Positions 46,428 through 56,926 of a stretch of DNA of 64,000 bases are shown here, one piece after another (the first letter of the stretch is position 1; each line of letters opens with the position of its first letter). Source of the DNA: Dama dama (taxonomy: Eukaryota > Chordata > Mammalia > Artiodactyla > Cervidae); NCBI RefSeq assembly GCF_033118175.1, contig NC_083694.1:30702108-30766107 (forward strand). The letters run 5' to 3'. Both the position numbers and the translations under genes were made by a program. The notes under the pieces are model-generated. The model searched no databases. It saw only the letters and a list, made by a program, of their open reading frames with translations, and was not told the origin of the DNA.

Positions 46428-46985
46428 AGTTCAGTTCAGTCACTCAGTCATGTCTGACTCTTTGTGAACCCATGGACTGCAGCACACCAGGCTTCCCTGT
46501 CCATCACCAACTCCTGGAGCTACTCAAATTCAAGTCCATCGAGTCAGTGATGCCATCCAACCATCTCATCCTCTGTCAACCCCTTCTCTTCCTGCCTTCA
46601 ATCTTTCCCAGCATCAGGGGCTCTTCCAATGAGTCAGTTCTTCACACCAGGTGGCCAAAGTACTGGAGTTTCAGGTTTACATCAGTCCTTCCAATGAATA
46701 TTCAGGACTGATTTCCTTTAGGATGGACTGGTTGGATCTCCTTGCAGTCTAAAGAACTTTCACAGTCTTCTCCAACACCACAGTTCACAAGCATCAATTC
46801 TTTAGCACTCAGCTTTCTTTATAGTCCAACTCTCACATCCATAAATGACTACTGGAAAAACCATAGCTTTGACTAGACAGGTTTTTGTTGACAGAGTAAT
46901 GTCTCTGCTTTTTAGTATGCTGTTTAGGCTGGTCATAGCTTTTCTTCCAAGGAGCAAGCATCTTTTAATTTCATGGCTGCAGTCA

Positions 46986-47822
46986 TCATCTGCAGTGATT
47001 TTTGGAGGTCAAAAAAATAAAGTCTGTCACTGTTTCCATTGTTTCCCCATCTATTTGCCATGAAGTGATGGGACTGGATGCCATGATCTTAGTTTTCTGA
47101 ATGTTGAGCTTTAAGCCAACTTTTTCACTCTCCTCTTTCACTCTCATCAAGAGGCTCATTAGTTCTTTGCTTTCTGTCATAAGGGTGGGGTAACCTGCAT
47201 ATCTGAGGTTATTGATATTTCTCCAAGCAATCTTGATCCCAGCTTGTGCTTTATCCAGCCCAGTGTATCTCATGATGTACTCTGTATATAAGTTAAATAA
47301 GCAGGGTGACAATATACAGCCTTGATGTGCTCCTTTCCCAATTTAGAACCAGTCTATTGTTCCATGTCCAGTTCTAACTGTTGCTTCTTGACCTGCATAC
47401 AGATTTCTCAGAAGGCAGGTAAGGTGGTTTGGTATTCCCATCTTCTAAAGAACTTTCCACAGTTTGTTGTGATCTACACAGTCAGAGGCTTTGGCGTGGT
47501 CAATAAAGCAGAAGTAGATGTTTTGCTGGAACTCTCTTGCTTTTTTGATAATCCAACAGATGTTGGCAATTTGATCTCTGGTTCCTCTGCCTTTTCTAAA
47601 TCCACCTTGAACATCTGGAAGTTTACAGTTCACACACTGTGGAAGACTGGCTTGGAGAATTTTGAGCATCACTTTGCTAGTGTGTGAGATGAGTCCAGTT
47701 GTGCAGTAGTTTGACCATTCTTTGGCATTGCCTTTCTTTGGGATTGTAATGAAAACTGACCTTTTCCAGCCCTTTGGCCACTGCTGAGTTTTCCAAATTT
47801 GCTGGCATATTGAGTGTAGCAC
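46986..47822 (-). pseudogene. BovB ORF2 reverse-transcriptase, degenerate
   Basis: Minus frames at 47445-47822 ('PKGWKRSVFITIPKKGNAKE', RT fingers) and 46986-47312 ('MSPCLFNLYTEYIMRYTGLD', palm). At 47190-47201 the catalytic box reads Y-A-G-Y instead of Y-A-D-D, so both catalytic aspartates are lost. The two frames differ, indicating a frameshift between fingers and palm. Confidence 0.88.
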
Positions 47823-47912
47823 TTTCAGAGCATCATCTTTCAGGATTTGAAATAGCTCAACTGGAATGCCATCACATCCACTAGCTTTGTTCGTAGTGAT
47901 GCTTCCTAAGGC

Positions 47913-48233
47913 CTACTTAACTTCACATTCCAGGTTGCCTGACTCTAGGTGAGTGATCAGACCATCGTGATTATCTGGGTCATGAAGATCTTCTTTGTAT
48001 AGTTCTTCTGTGTATTCTTGCCACCTCTTCTTAATATTTTCTGCTTCTGTTAGGTCCATACCATTTCTGTCCTTTATTGAGCCCATCTTTGCATGAAATG
48101 TTCCCTTGGTGTCTCTAATTTTCTTGAAGAGATCTCTAGTCTTTCCCATTCTGTTTTTCTCTATTTCTTTGCATTGATCACTGAGGAAGACTTTCTTATC
48201 TGTCCTTGCTATTCTTTGGAACTCTGCATTCAA
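47913..48233 (-). pseudogene. BovB ORF2 linker region, degenerate
   Basis: 106-codon minus frame, 'NAEFQRIARTDKKVFLSDQC' and 'RMGKTRDLFKKIRDTKGTFH', the segment between endonuclease and RT. Bounded by stops on both sides. Confidence 0.85.
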
Positions 48234-48937
48234 ATGGGTTTATCTTTCATTTTCTCCTTTGCCTTTAGCTTCTCTTCTTTTCTCCATTTGTAAGGCCTCC
48301 TCAGACAATCATTTTGCCATTTTGCACTTCTTTTTCTTGGGGATGGTCTTGATCACTGCCTCCTGTACAATGTCATGAACCTCTGTCCTTAGTTCTTCAG
48401 GCACTCTGTCTATCAGATCTAATCCCTTGAATCTGTTTGTCACTTCCACTGTACAGTCGTAAGGGATTTTATTTAGGTCATACCTGAATGGTCTAGTGGT
48501 TTTCTCTACTTCCTTCAGTGTAAGTCTGAATTTGGCAATAAGGAGTTCATGATTTGAGCCACAGTCACTCCCGGTCTTATTTTTGCTGACTACAGAGCTT
48601 CTCCATATTTGGCTTCAAAGAATATAATCAATCTGATTTTGGTATTGACCATGTGGTGATGTCCATGTGTAGAGTCATCTCTTGTGTTGTTGAAGAGGGT
48701 GTTTGCCATGACCAGTGTGTTCTCTTGGCAAAACTCTATTAGCCTTTGCCCTGCTTCATTTTGTACTCCAGGGCTAAACTTGCCTGTTACTCCAGATATC
48801 TCTTGACTTCCTAATTTTGCATTCCAGTCCCTTATAATGAAAAGGACATCTTTTTTTGGGTGTTAGCTCAAAAAGTCTTGTAGGTCTTCACAGAACTGTT
48901 CAACTTCAGCTTCTTCAGCACTACTGGTTGGGACATC

Positions 48938-49062
48938 TCTCTCTGTTTAGTCACTAAGTAGTGTCCGACTCTTGTGACCCCATGGACTGTAGCCTGCCAG
49001 GCTCCTCTGTCCATGGGATTCTCCAGGCAAGAATATTGGATTGGGTTGCCATTTCCTTCATA
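48938..49062 (-). mobile_element. Bov-tA SINE, 5'-truncated, nested in BovB
   Basis: 'gtttagtcactaagtagtgt', 'gactgtagcctgccaggctc', 'ggattgggttgccatttcct' interrupts BovB exactly between 'actggttgggacat' and 'agagttggattactgtggta', which are adjacent in BovB. The SINE is younger than the LINE. Confidence 0.93.
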
Positions 49063-49095
49063 GAGTTGGATTACTGTGGTATTGAATGGTTTGCC

Positions 49096-49428
49096 TTAGA
49101 AACGAACACAGATCATTCTGTCATTTTTGAGATTGCATTCAAGTGCAATTGGGTGCACTGTGTTTCGGACTCTTTTGTTGACTATGAGGGCTACTCCATT
49201 TCTTCTAAGGGATTCTTGCCCACAGTAGTAGATACAAAGATCATCTGAATTAAATTCACCCATTCCAGTCCATTTTAGTGCACGGATTTCTAAAATGTTG
49301 ATGTTCACTCTTGCCATATATTGTTTGACCACTTCCAATTTACCTTGATTCATGGACCTAACATTCCAGGTTCCTATGCAATATTGTTCTTTACAGCATT
49401 GAATTTTACTTCTATCACACATACACAA
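49096..49428 (-). pseudogene. BovB ORF2 AP-like endonuclease N-terminus, degenerate
   Basis: 110-codon minus frame with 'GTWNVRSMNQGKLEVVKQ' and 'KWTGMGEFNSDDLCIYYC', the start of the AP-endonuclease domain that nicks target DNA. At about 49279-49281 the residue before 'LKWTG' is Ala where the family normally has Glu, the metal-binding acidic residue. The frame is interrupted by the SINE at about 48938-49062. Confidence 0.88.
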
Positions 49429-50168
49429 ACATATGGCTCCGTCTCTTCATTCTTTCTAGAGTTATTTCTCCACTCTTCTCCAGTAACATATTGTGCACCT
49501 ACAGACCTGGGGAGTTCATCTTTCAGTGTCATATCTTTTTGCCTTTTCATACTGTTCATGGGGTTCTCAAGGCAAGCATACTGAAGTTGTTTGCTATTAC
49601 CTTCTCCAGTGGACCACATTCTGTCAGACCTCTCCACCATGACCCGTCCATCTTGGGTGGCCCCACACAGCATGGCTTAGTTTCATTGAGTTAGACTAGG
49701 CTGTGGTCCACGTGATCAGTTTGATTAGTTCTCTGTGAATGATGTTTTCATTCTGTCTACCTTTTGACAGATAAGGATAAGAGGCTTATGGAAGCTTCCT
49801 GATGGGACAGACTGTGGGGGAAACACAAATTATGAAATGCTCCAAAAAGTTGAACTTGAGTCCAATCAAGCTTAGAGCTCTGAACACTAGTTTACAGGAA
49901 ATACAAAGATAGAGGATACAAATTCAGACTCAGAACATTCTAAGAACAGTTGATCTCATTTATCTCACTAATCAATGAAATGGAAAGGAGAGAATAAAAC
50001 AAACTTAAGAGACGTAATCAGAACCTTGTTTGGGTCCTTATTGGAACAAACTAACTGCATAAACATACCCTTGACATAAGCAGCAGACCTTAAAGAGACT
50101 AGAAATTTGATGATACTGAAGAAATAGTTATTACATGAGGGTCATTGTGTTAAAATTGACAAAATATT

Positions 50169-50205
50169 GGGCTTCCCTGGTGGCTCAGAGGTTAAAGCAT
50201 CCGAT
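50169..50205 (+). mobile_element. Bov-tA SINE head fragment
   Basis: 'gggcttccctggtggctcag' followed by 'aggttaaagcatccg', then diverges at 'attgttaagtctggg'. Only the first ~37 bp of the SINE remain. Confidence 0.75.
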
Positions 50206-52149
50206 TGTTAAGTCTGGGTAATGGCTACCTGAGATCTCAGTATTCTAGACTATTTACTTCTTTTGTATGGTTTATGTTTCTCATGTTAAAACTTTTTTTT
50301 TAAAGGAAATGATCTATATTTCAATGAATTATTTATCCACATAACACAGTGATAGATACCAGCACAATAGTTTTGAGGAGTAGACTGTAGCTTCTTGGCT
50401 GGTCTGAAAGTTCTAGATCACAAATCACCAAAAATAAGCTCATTTTAAACTGCAATGAAAAAATAGCCCAACAATCTCCATACAGACCTACTCTTGTGTT
50501 CCCCCTCCCCCCAAAATTCCACTTAATTCTTAGCTGTCTTTCTCTCCTTTCCCACTTCCAACAGACTAAGTGGAGTGGGTCATTATACAGTCATGTCATT
50601 GGATCTTAATCAGTAGTACACAACCTTCTGTGATGGGGCTAGGGAGAGAAAACATTGTCTTCTCACAAAAAAAAAAAAAAAAAAACTTTGGTACTGTACT
50701 TAGTGCACCAGCTGATGCTCATGACCTCAAAGAGGAGCTGGGGTTGAGGTCTGGTTAGGGACATGTAATTGATGCATGAGGAAAATGGCAGAGAAATTGG
50801 AAGAAGATGATGGTTGAACACAAAAATTTCTCAATTCTTGACATTACTATATAATTTTGTCTTGAATTTCTGTTTAACATTCTAAATGGTTTTATTTTAG
50901 ATGATTTACTTTATTTTTGTTCACCACCTCTCCAACATAATGGATACTTTTTTAAGCCTAGGGGAAAAAATATATCCCAGTTTGCCATGTGCAGAGACAA
51001 GAAGCTGCCCCAGGTACAGAGGAGAAGCATAATGTAGAGCAAATGTTTGAAGGGTGGAGTGAGAGCACATGCTGATGTCTTGGAGTTAGAGAAGGAAAGG
51101 GATATTTACATAAGATGAGATGCCAGTGAATTGGAAAGTTCAATGTGCTTAGAAATAGATAGTGGCTAGGACAATGATAGAGGAATCACATTGCTGCAGC
51201 AGATTGCATCTTTCATGTTTCATTTTCACTTAATTCCTAGGCAAGGCAGAGGCTCAAAGGAATGACTCATCCTCATCTTCATCTTTCAGAAAAACTTTTG
51301 CCGACCCCTCAAATGCCAAAGCTTGGAAATACCCAGGCTTTTGAATTAAAAAATAAGTTGATCACTTTTCATAAAGCATTTACTAACTAAAAACAATGTT
51401 CATCTGAGCTTCAGCCACAAAAACCATCATTTTTGTGTCTTGAAAGAAGAGCAAGCCCTCTTACCTCCTCTTCTATCTCTTCGCTGCGCTGTCACAAAAG
51501 CACAGTTAACAAATTAAGGTGCTTCATTAGTTTTAATCAGAAACATTTTTTTGTCATCTCAGTTAAAAAAATGAACTAAAGGTAAGTGATAGAATTAAAG
51601 TTCTGAATAATAAGAATAGTTGAGTTGGGTTCAAAATGAGGTTATAGCAAAGTAGAAGTAAAGGAGAAATTGAAAGCAAACATTTAAATAAGTTTAAACA
51701 GTTTCTTTATTAAATATAGGTGCAATGTGCAGAACCATCTGGAAACAACGACAGTATGTTTTAATGGTCAAGAACTTGACATCCAATGAGAAGTAAATAA
51801 CCCTCGATGTAGTTTCCAAAAGTCTCAAAACACATATAAAGTATTCACTTCATTATATTGATTATCAATAGAAGCTGATGATACTGATTTTTAGTTCAAG
51901 GTAAACTGGGAAACCCAAAGCATTTTTGATTTACTTGAGAACACAGAGTGGATGCCATCCAACTAAACTTTTTCATCTACGGTTCACTTTGGGGGGAGGA
52001 AGTTGACTAAAACCTGTATGTCAAGTTCGAGGCTTTAGGGAGAACTGAGACCTGATGCTCTTTGTTTCTTCCTAGTAGAAAATTAGTGGTTAATATGGAA
52101 GGAAATCATTGATTTTTTAAAAAATTCTGAATATTGTTATTTCATTTAT

Positions 52150-52191
52150 TCAACAAGAATTTATAGAACGTTCTTGTTGAGAACATTCTAT
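52150..52191. repeat. Overlapping inverted repeats
   Basis: TCAACAAGAA (52150-52159) pairs exactly with TTCTTGTTGA (52171-52180). A second pair, atagaacgttct (52163-52174) with agaacattctat (52180-52191), matches at 11 of 12 positions. Confidence 0.9.
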
Positions 52192-53008
52192 AAGAATTTA
52201 TACTATGTTCAAGAAATTGTTCATATAGATTTAAGAACACATTTCTTAACCCTTTGTTATGTTATTATTTTATAAGTAGGTAACAGTTTGTGGCTTTCCC
52301 ATAATATGAACAGATCTTTGTTACAATAAAAATATTAAAAGAGAACAGTGATTTCTAGCTACCAACAAACAAGTTGCTTTATTCTCTCAACTTTTAAGCT
52401 GACATTAAATGTCATTACCCAAAAGATTCTACTATATTGTATTTTTAATTTGAGCCCAAATTATAGCATTTTAGATGAGATTAGAGCCAAGTCCCATGGT
52501 ATTTGAAAGTGGCAATATCATGATTTCTCCATATTATGTATTCCAGCATTTTTTTCTCCTTTCCCAACCTGTTCTGTAGACAGGTTTCCAATTCTGTACC
52601 ATGTCTTCAAGTGTGATTCTGCAGGAAATTTCATATCATTGGGAAATAGTCATCATATTTCAGAAACAAATAACCCTCCGATTTGATGACAAATTTTGGG
52701 TTAAATGCAAAGTGTATTTTTATCTCCAAGAATCTGACCTTTATTTCTCACAAAGCTCCTATGAAGAAATTCCATTCATAAATTTTATCTATATCAGAAC
52801 AACATTTTCTAATTGGCGCTTCTATGAAATCTGTATTTATCAATTATGGCTTTCTCAGGGAAATTCTAATTTGGAAGGAAAAAAAAAAAAAAGCTCTATA
52901 TTCCAAGCTTTAACAGTTGGAGGTGGATGTCCTTAAGGATGGAGGGGGAAAAAGTTCTTTTTTAAATGGCACATTTACTAATTATAAAATGCTCTTATCT
53001 CTCTGCAG

Positions 53009-53610
53009 CCAAAGCCAAAATGAACATGTGCCTGTACGAAGAAATCCCAGGATTGTCACAACTTGTGCCAGCTGTTGAGGTTACGACACCTGTGCCAGCA
53101 TCGCCAGCTCTGCCCACTGTCATCTGTTCCAACCGCTCCATCTGCACTGTTTGTACCAATGCTCCCATTTCTGCATCTGTACCTTCTGCAGAAACGTTTC
53201 CAACCATGCCAGCTGTGTCATTGGTGCCAAAGACGCCAGATGTTCTATTTGTCCACCCTGGGCCAAATCAATGCAGTTTTGTGCTCATTAGTTTTAGCTG
53301 GTAGATTCTATTTTACAATTTTTTGATATGTATTTAGATTGAATCCAGGCAAAAATTCCCCTTACAACAATTTTTACATCTATCTATCCATCTTTTGCCA
53401 CCACGACTTTTTTTATCTCATAGCGTTCACGTCGGTCCATGTCGTCTTGATCCTATTAAACTGGTTTGTGATAACCAGTTCAATGTTAACTGTGGGAGGG
53501 CCTTTCCCACAGAAGGTAAAACCATGTAAAAGAAAATATTGCAAAAGCCATGATACACAACAATAAATTGGCAAAGTCATTAAAAAAGAATAAACTTTGT
53601 TCTGATAAAC
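53009..53610 (+). other. Candidate terminal exon of an unrecognised gene
   Basis: A strong 3' splice site, pyrimidine tract plus cag ending at 53008 (tgctcttatctctctgcag), opens into a region without repeats. An open frame runs from an ATG at 53020 to 53304 (after the splice site it is open from 53009), encoding a Val/Pro/Thr-rich peptide that begins 'MNMCLYEEIPGLSQL'. Two AATAAA signals lie downstream at 53562-53567 and 53589-53594. About seven CpGs between 53030 and 53240 contrast with AT-rich surroundings. I do not recognise the protein. No matching upstream exon was identified, so a pseudogene or chance combination remains possible. Confidence 0.35.
53459..53512. repeat. Two adjacent perfect hairpin-forming repeats
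   Basis: AACTGGTT (53459-53466) with AACCAGTT (53473-53480), 6-nt loop; and CTGTGGGA (53490-53497) with TCCCACAG (53505-53512), 7-nt loop. They sit in the putative 3' UTR of the candidate exon. Confidence 0.95.
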
Positions 53611-53620
53611 AAATTAAGAA

Positions 53621-55744
53621 TGCTCAAAAACCAATATGTTGTGCCGATTAGAGTAATCTATGGCATAATATTCTATTAGGCTGCCTTTTAGTGGTGTTTT
53701 AATTGACGGAGTTACACATGCGGATTAATGTGTTTGCCATACACTCCCATTTTGTGGGTTCTGCTCTACAGAGTACTAAGCAAGGGTACACATGGGTGAT
53801 GGGGCCAGAACTACTGCATTTACTCCTTCCTGGTTGAACTAAGCAAGCTCAGGAGCTTGTCCTCTGACCAGAAGCTAGTTTCTCTTTCCTCTCTCAAAGG
53901 TCAATTCTACCAGTACCAACAGAAACCATTCAATGAATAAGAATGCTCTTTCAGCTTTAAAGTTGAAAAAAGAAGTATTTTCAAACTCACAAAATCATTA
54001 TTCTGTATCACCACAAATCAAAAAGTAATGTTTTCCTCTTTTCCCACTCAGGAAAGCCTTTTTTAAGGAGCACAAACACTCTGTCTCTGAATGTTAACCC
54101 ATGTTCGTGCCTCTCAAATCATTTTCAAGTGAGAAGGATGAGCCTAGATCTCGTCATTTGAAAAGTGATGCTTTACCAGAAATGTGAGGTCCAGATAACA
54201 CGATGCTACCTCCTCTTTTTTCAGCCTGGATTATTTAACTCACACTTCGTAATGATGAAAGTTCCATCTATTCACTAGATGGAAAGTAGTAATGATGATG
54301 TTCTTGACAACAGAGATGTCAGCTCATGATTACATCCAAATATGTGTACTCAGTCTATACACATGATGAGGTTCAGTGAGGAAATGTGCCAATAGCTTTA
54401 TTAGGTTTTCAGAATCCCTGCAGAAAATACTAAGCTTCCACGGTGAATCACCAAATCATCCTAAAATAGAAGAATTTATCTAGGTCATAGGCTGAAAATC
54501 CTGGTGACATCATTTGTTCCAAAGGTCTGGATGCTAAGACTCTTGGACCCACATGGACAATGGTGTCAGTGATCCTACAGTGGGAGACACCCTCAATTCC
54601 ATAACATTTCTCCCTCCTAAGGTCACTGACTATTTTTCAGTATCTCAAGCCCTTCACTCATCTACCCAAATTTTACCTGTTTCTGAACTTTTCACTCTCT
54701 ACCTTTCCCTAATCATCTCTGAACATGGAAAGAAGGTTGAATAAACATCAATTAGTAAGATAGTGGTTTTCTATCAAAATACGCCCTGTTCCTAGCTTGG
54801 GGGGATCCAGCTTGAATCCACTGACTCTACTTCTATATATGCCGCAGACATTTTTATTCTAATTTCCCATGTTACTAGATGCCAGGAGGGAACATCCTTA
54901 ATTAGGATTAAAATAGTTTCATGACTCGTTGAGAGTGTACCCTGTACCTTCTCAGAACATTTTAATTAATATAACTTCTGCTCCCTGCTGACAAAGATGT
55001 TTCTGATGTTTTGGCCCAACATATTTACCACCTTCATTGATGTGAGTCATTGGAATACTTGGAGGAATCCATAAACTTCATAGTTTCATGGAGAACAGAA
55101 TGTTAGAAGTGCCAGGTAGACAAACACAGCTGAGAATATTTTCCACCATCTATCTGTCCTCTTTTTTCATAAATGGCCATGAGAACACCCAGATTTGCAG
55201 ATAGAGAACAGAAAATCATACATTTCAAGGTTCCAATGGTAAAGCAGAAAAAAGACCTGAATGAGTTTAAAATTGGCTTTCATTACATATCGCCTCCCCT
55301 TTAGGACATTGTTTCTCTGGATTGAATAAGTCACCCCAGAGAAGAATACTGCCCATTAATCCTCTAGCCATTTGGAGTATAAGAGTATACTTCAGTCCTC
55401 TTAAGTTTCTTGGGTATTTTAACTACCTACATCTCAATCTCACTGTCCACACTTTCAAGTTTGAAAGGAGAATGGAAAGTCTTAACTATGAAGCTGCATC
55501 ATTGTCAGATTTATTAGTATAAGCGTCATTCTTTGAATGGTAAGTATACCAGCAGTTGTTTGATCAGTATTTATGAAATATTACAAAAGATAGCAATTAC
55601 TTACCCTGAGGTGCCATGGCTCAACTGATACTTCTACGACCATTTTCATCATTTTCTCACCCATTTCTACACTATGCAAGGATAGAAAGAATAAATCACC
55701 ACACCAAATTAAGAATTTATAACTCACAAAGTTACTGAACCATC
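53621..55744. other. Unassigned, repeat-poor sequence
   Basis: About 2.1 kb with no recognised SINE, LINE or gene. Short frames only. Confidence 0.5.
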
Positions 55745-55869
55745 AAGTAGAAAGGAGCCTTAGAGACTCACTAATCCAATCAGAAAACAGAACCTCATCG
55801 ATGAAGTAACACAACCAAACTCACACAGCTAATTAGTGGTGAAATCAAGTCTAGAACGAACCTATTCTC
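55745..55869 (-). mobile_element. MIR SINE fragment, antisense
   Basis: 'acctcatcgatgaagtaaca', 'aactcacacagctaattagt', 'ggtgaaatcaagtctagaac' follow reversed MIR order. Directly followed by a sense MIR. Confidence 0.55.
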
Positions 55870-56020
55870 AGGTTCCTCATCTGTAAAATGGGGATGTAAA
55901 TGCTAGTGTCTAACCCATAGGGGTGCTGTGAAGGTTCACTGAGTTAATGGGTAAAAAGCACTTAGAACAGGGCCTGAGAGATAACATCATCATTATCTTC
56001 ACTAGAATGTTTGAGCCTGT
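55870..56020 (+). mobile_element. MIR SINE
   Basis: 'ggttcctcatctgtaaaatg', 'gtgctgtgaaggttcactga', 'gttaatgggtaaaaagcact', 'tagaacagggcctgagagat'. Clear MIR 3' half in sense. Confidence 0.8.
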
Positions 56021-56651
56021 GTGATTTTTACTTCTCTAGGATCATACCAGCCAATCTTGCAAATCTCAGCAAGTCATGCTTTTATCCTTGGCTATAAATC
56101 ATCTTATTTCCTTGTTTTTATTGGCTAACAAGTTTGTCTTAAGAAATAAACACTAATAAAAATAAATGGGAAAAAAAAGAAATAAACAGTTGGAAATGAG
56201 TTTGGAGTTAAACAATGGCCCAACTACTTGATTTTCTGTATCTACTTTGCACTCATTGCAGACACTGAGTCAATGCAAAAAAGTCTGAGATGCCCATGTT
56301 AATGGAAGGAAGAAAATCTATGGTTAATCGAGACCAATAAATGACACAAAACAACATTATTTGGCTTTTGAGCGAAAGCACACTTTTAATCAGTAGCACG
56401 CTCACATATACTCATGGTACTACTCTGTCTTTACCTCTTTTGTGCCAACCAGGGGCATGTGGGTCTTTGCTGGGCACTAGAAAGAATAAGGCCACAGGGA
56501 TTCCAGAAAAAAACAGAACAACTCTACTCCAAATACACAGAGTTAACCATGTTGGGAAATTGGGAGAAGACAGAAAGGAAAGTATTGTAGTTACATTATA
56601 AAACTAATGTCTCATATTTGTAAAACACTTTACCTTTCTCAGGCTTTTTTG
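56021..56651. other. Unassigned sequence
   Basis: No recognised element; plus frame 56341-56601 (86 codons) has no domain. Confidence 0.45.
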
Positions 56652-56866
56652 TTGTTGTTGTTTTTCAGTGGCTAAGTCACCTCCAACTCTTTGCAACTCT
56701 GTGGACTATAGCCCACCAGGCTCCTCTGTCCATGGGATTTCCCAGACAAGAATACTGGAGTGGGTTGCCAATTCCTTCTCCAGGGGAGCTTCCCAGCCCA
56801 GGGATCAAACCTGTGTCTCCTGAACTGGCAGGCAGATTCTTTACCACTGAGCCGCCAGGGAAGACC
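56652..56866 (-). mobile_element. Bov-tA SINE
   Basis: Antisense full-length-like: 'cagtggctaagtcacctcca', 'ggagtgggttgccaattcct', 'gggatcaaacctgtgtctcc', 'gagccgccagggaagacc'. Flanks 'tctcaggcttttttg' (56637-56651) and 'tctcagtttttttg' (56867-56880) look like an eroded TSD. Confidence 0.94.
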
Positions 56867-56881
56867 TCTCAGTTTTTTTGC

Positions 56882-56926
56882 CATCATCTTGATTCTTTTT
56901 TTTTTTTTTTTCATCATCTTGATTCT
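56882..56926. repeat. Poly-T between two copies of a 15-bp direct repeat
   Basis: CATCATCTTGATTCT at 56882-56896 and 56912-56926 with 15 T between (56897-56911). The structure is that of a retrotransposition event with a target-site duplication but no insert other than the tail (antisense poly-A). Confidence 0.95.

Larger units (their letters stand above)
46428..49822 (-). mobile_element. Near-full-length BovB (RTE-type) LINE, inactive
   Basis: Antisense. The 3' terminus is at 46428 (cagttcagttcagtcactca), followed going right by the ORF2 C-terminus, RT (46986-47822), linker (47913-48233), endonuclease (49096-49428) and 5' region ending near 'ggataagaggcttatggaag' and 'gactgtgggggaaac'. A Bov-tA is nested at about 48938-49062. 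About 3.3 kb of BovB without the SINE, close to the usual full length. Many stops and frameshifts; both catalytic domains carry damaging changes. Confidence 0.93.
49823..52980. other. Unassigned, repeat-poor sequence
   Basis: About 3.2 kb with only one short SINE piece (50169-50205), an (A)n tract at 50668-50687 and a foldback at 52150-52191. No gene recognised. Plus frame 52601-52936 (111 codons) is AT-rich and domainless. Confidence 0.5.
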
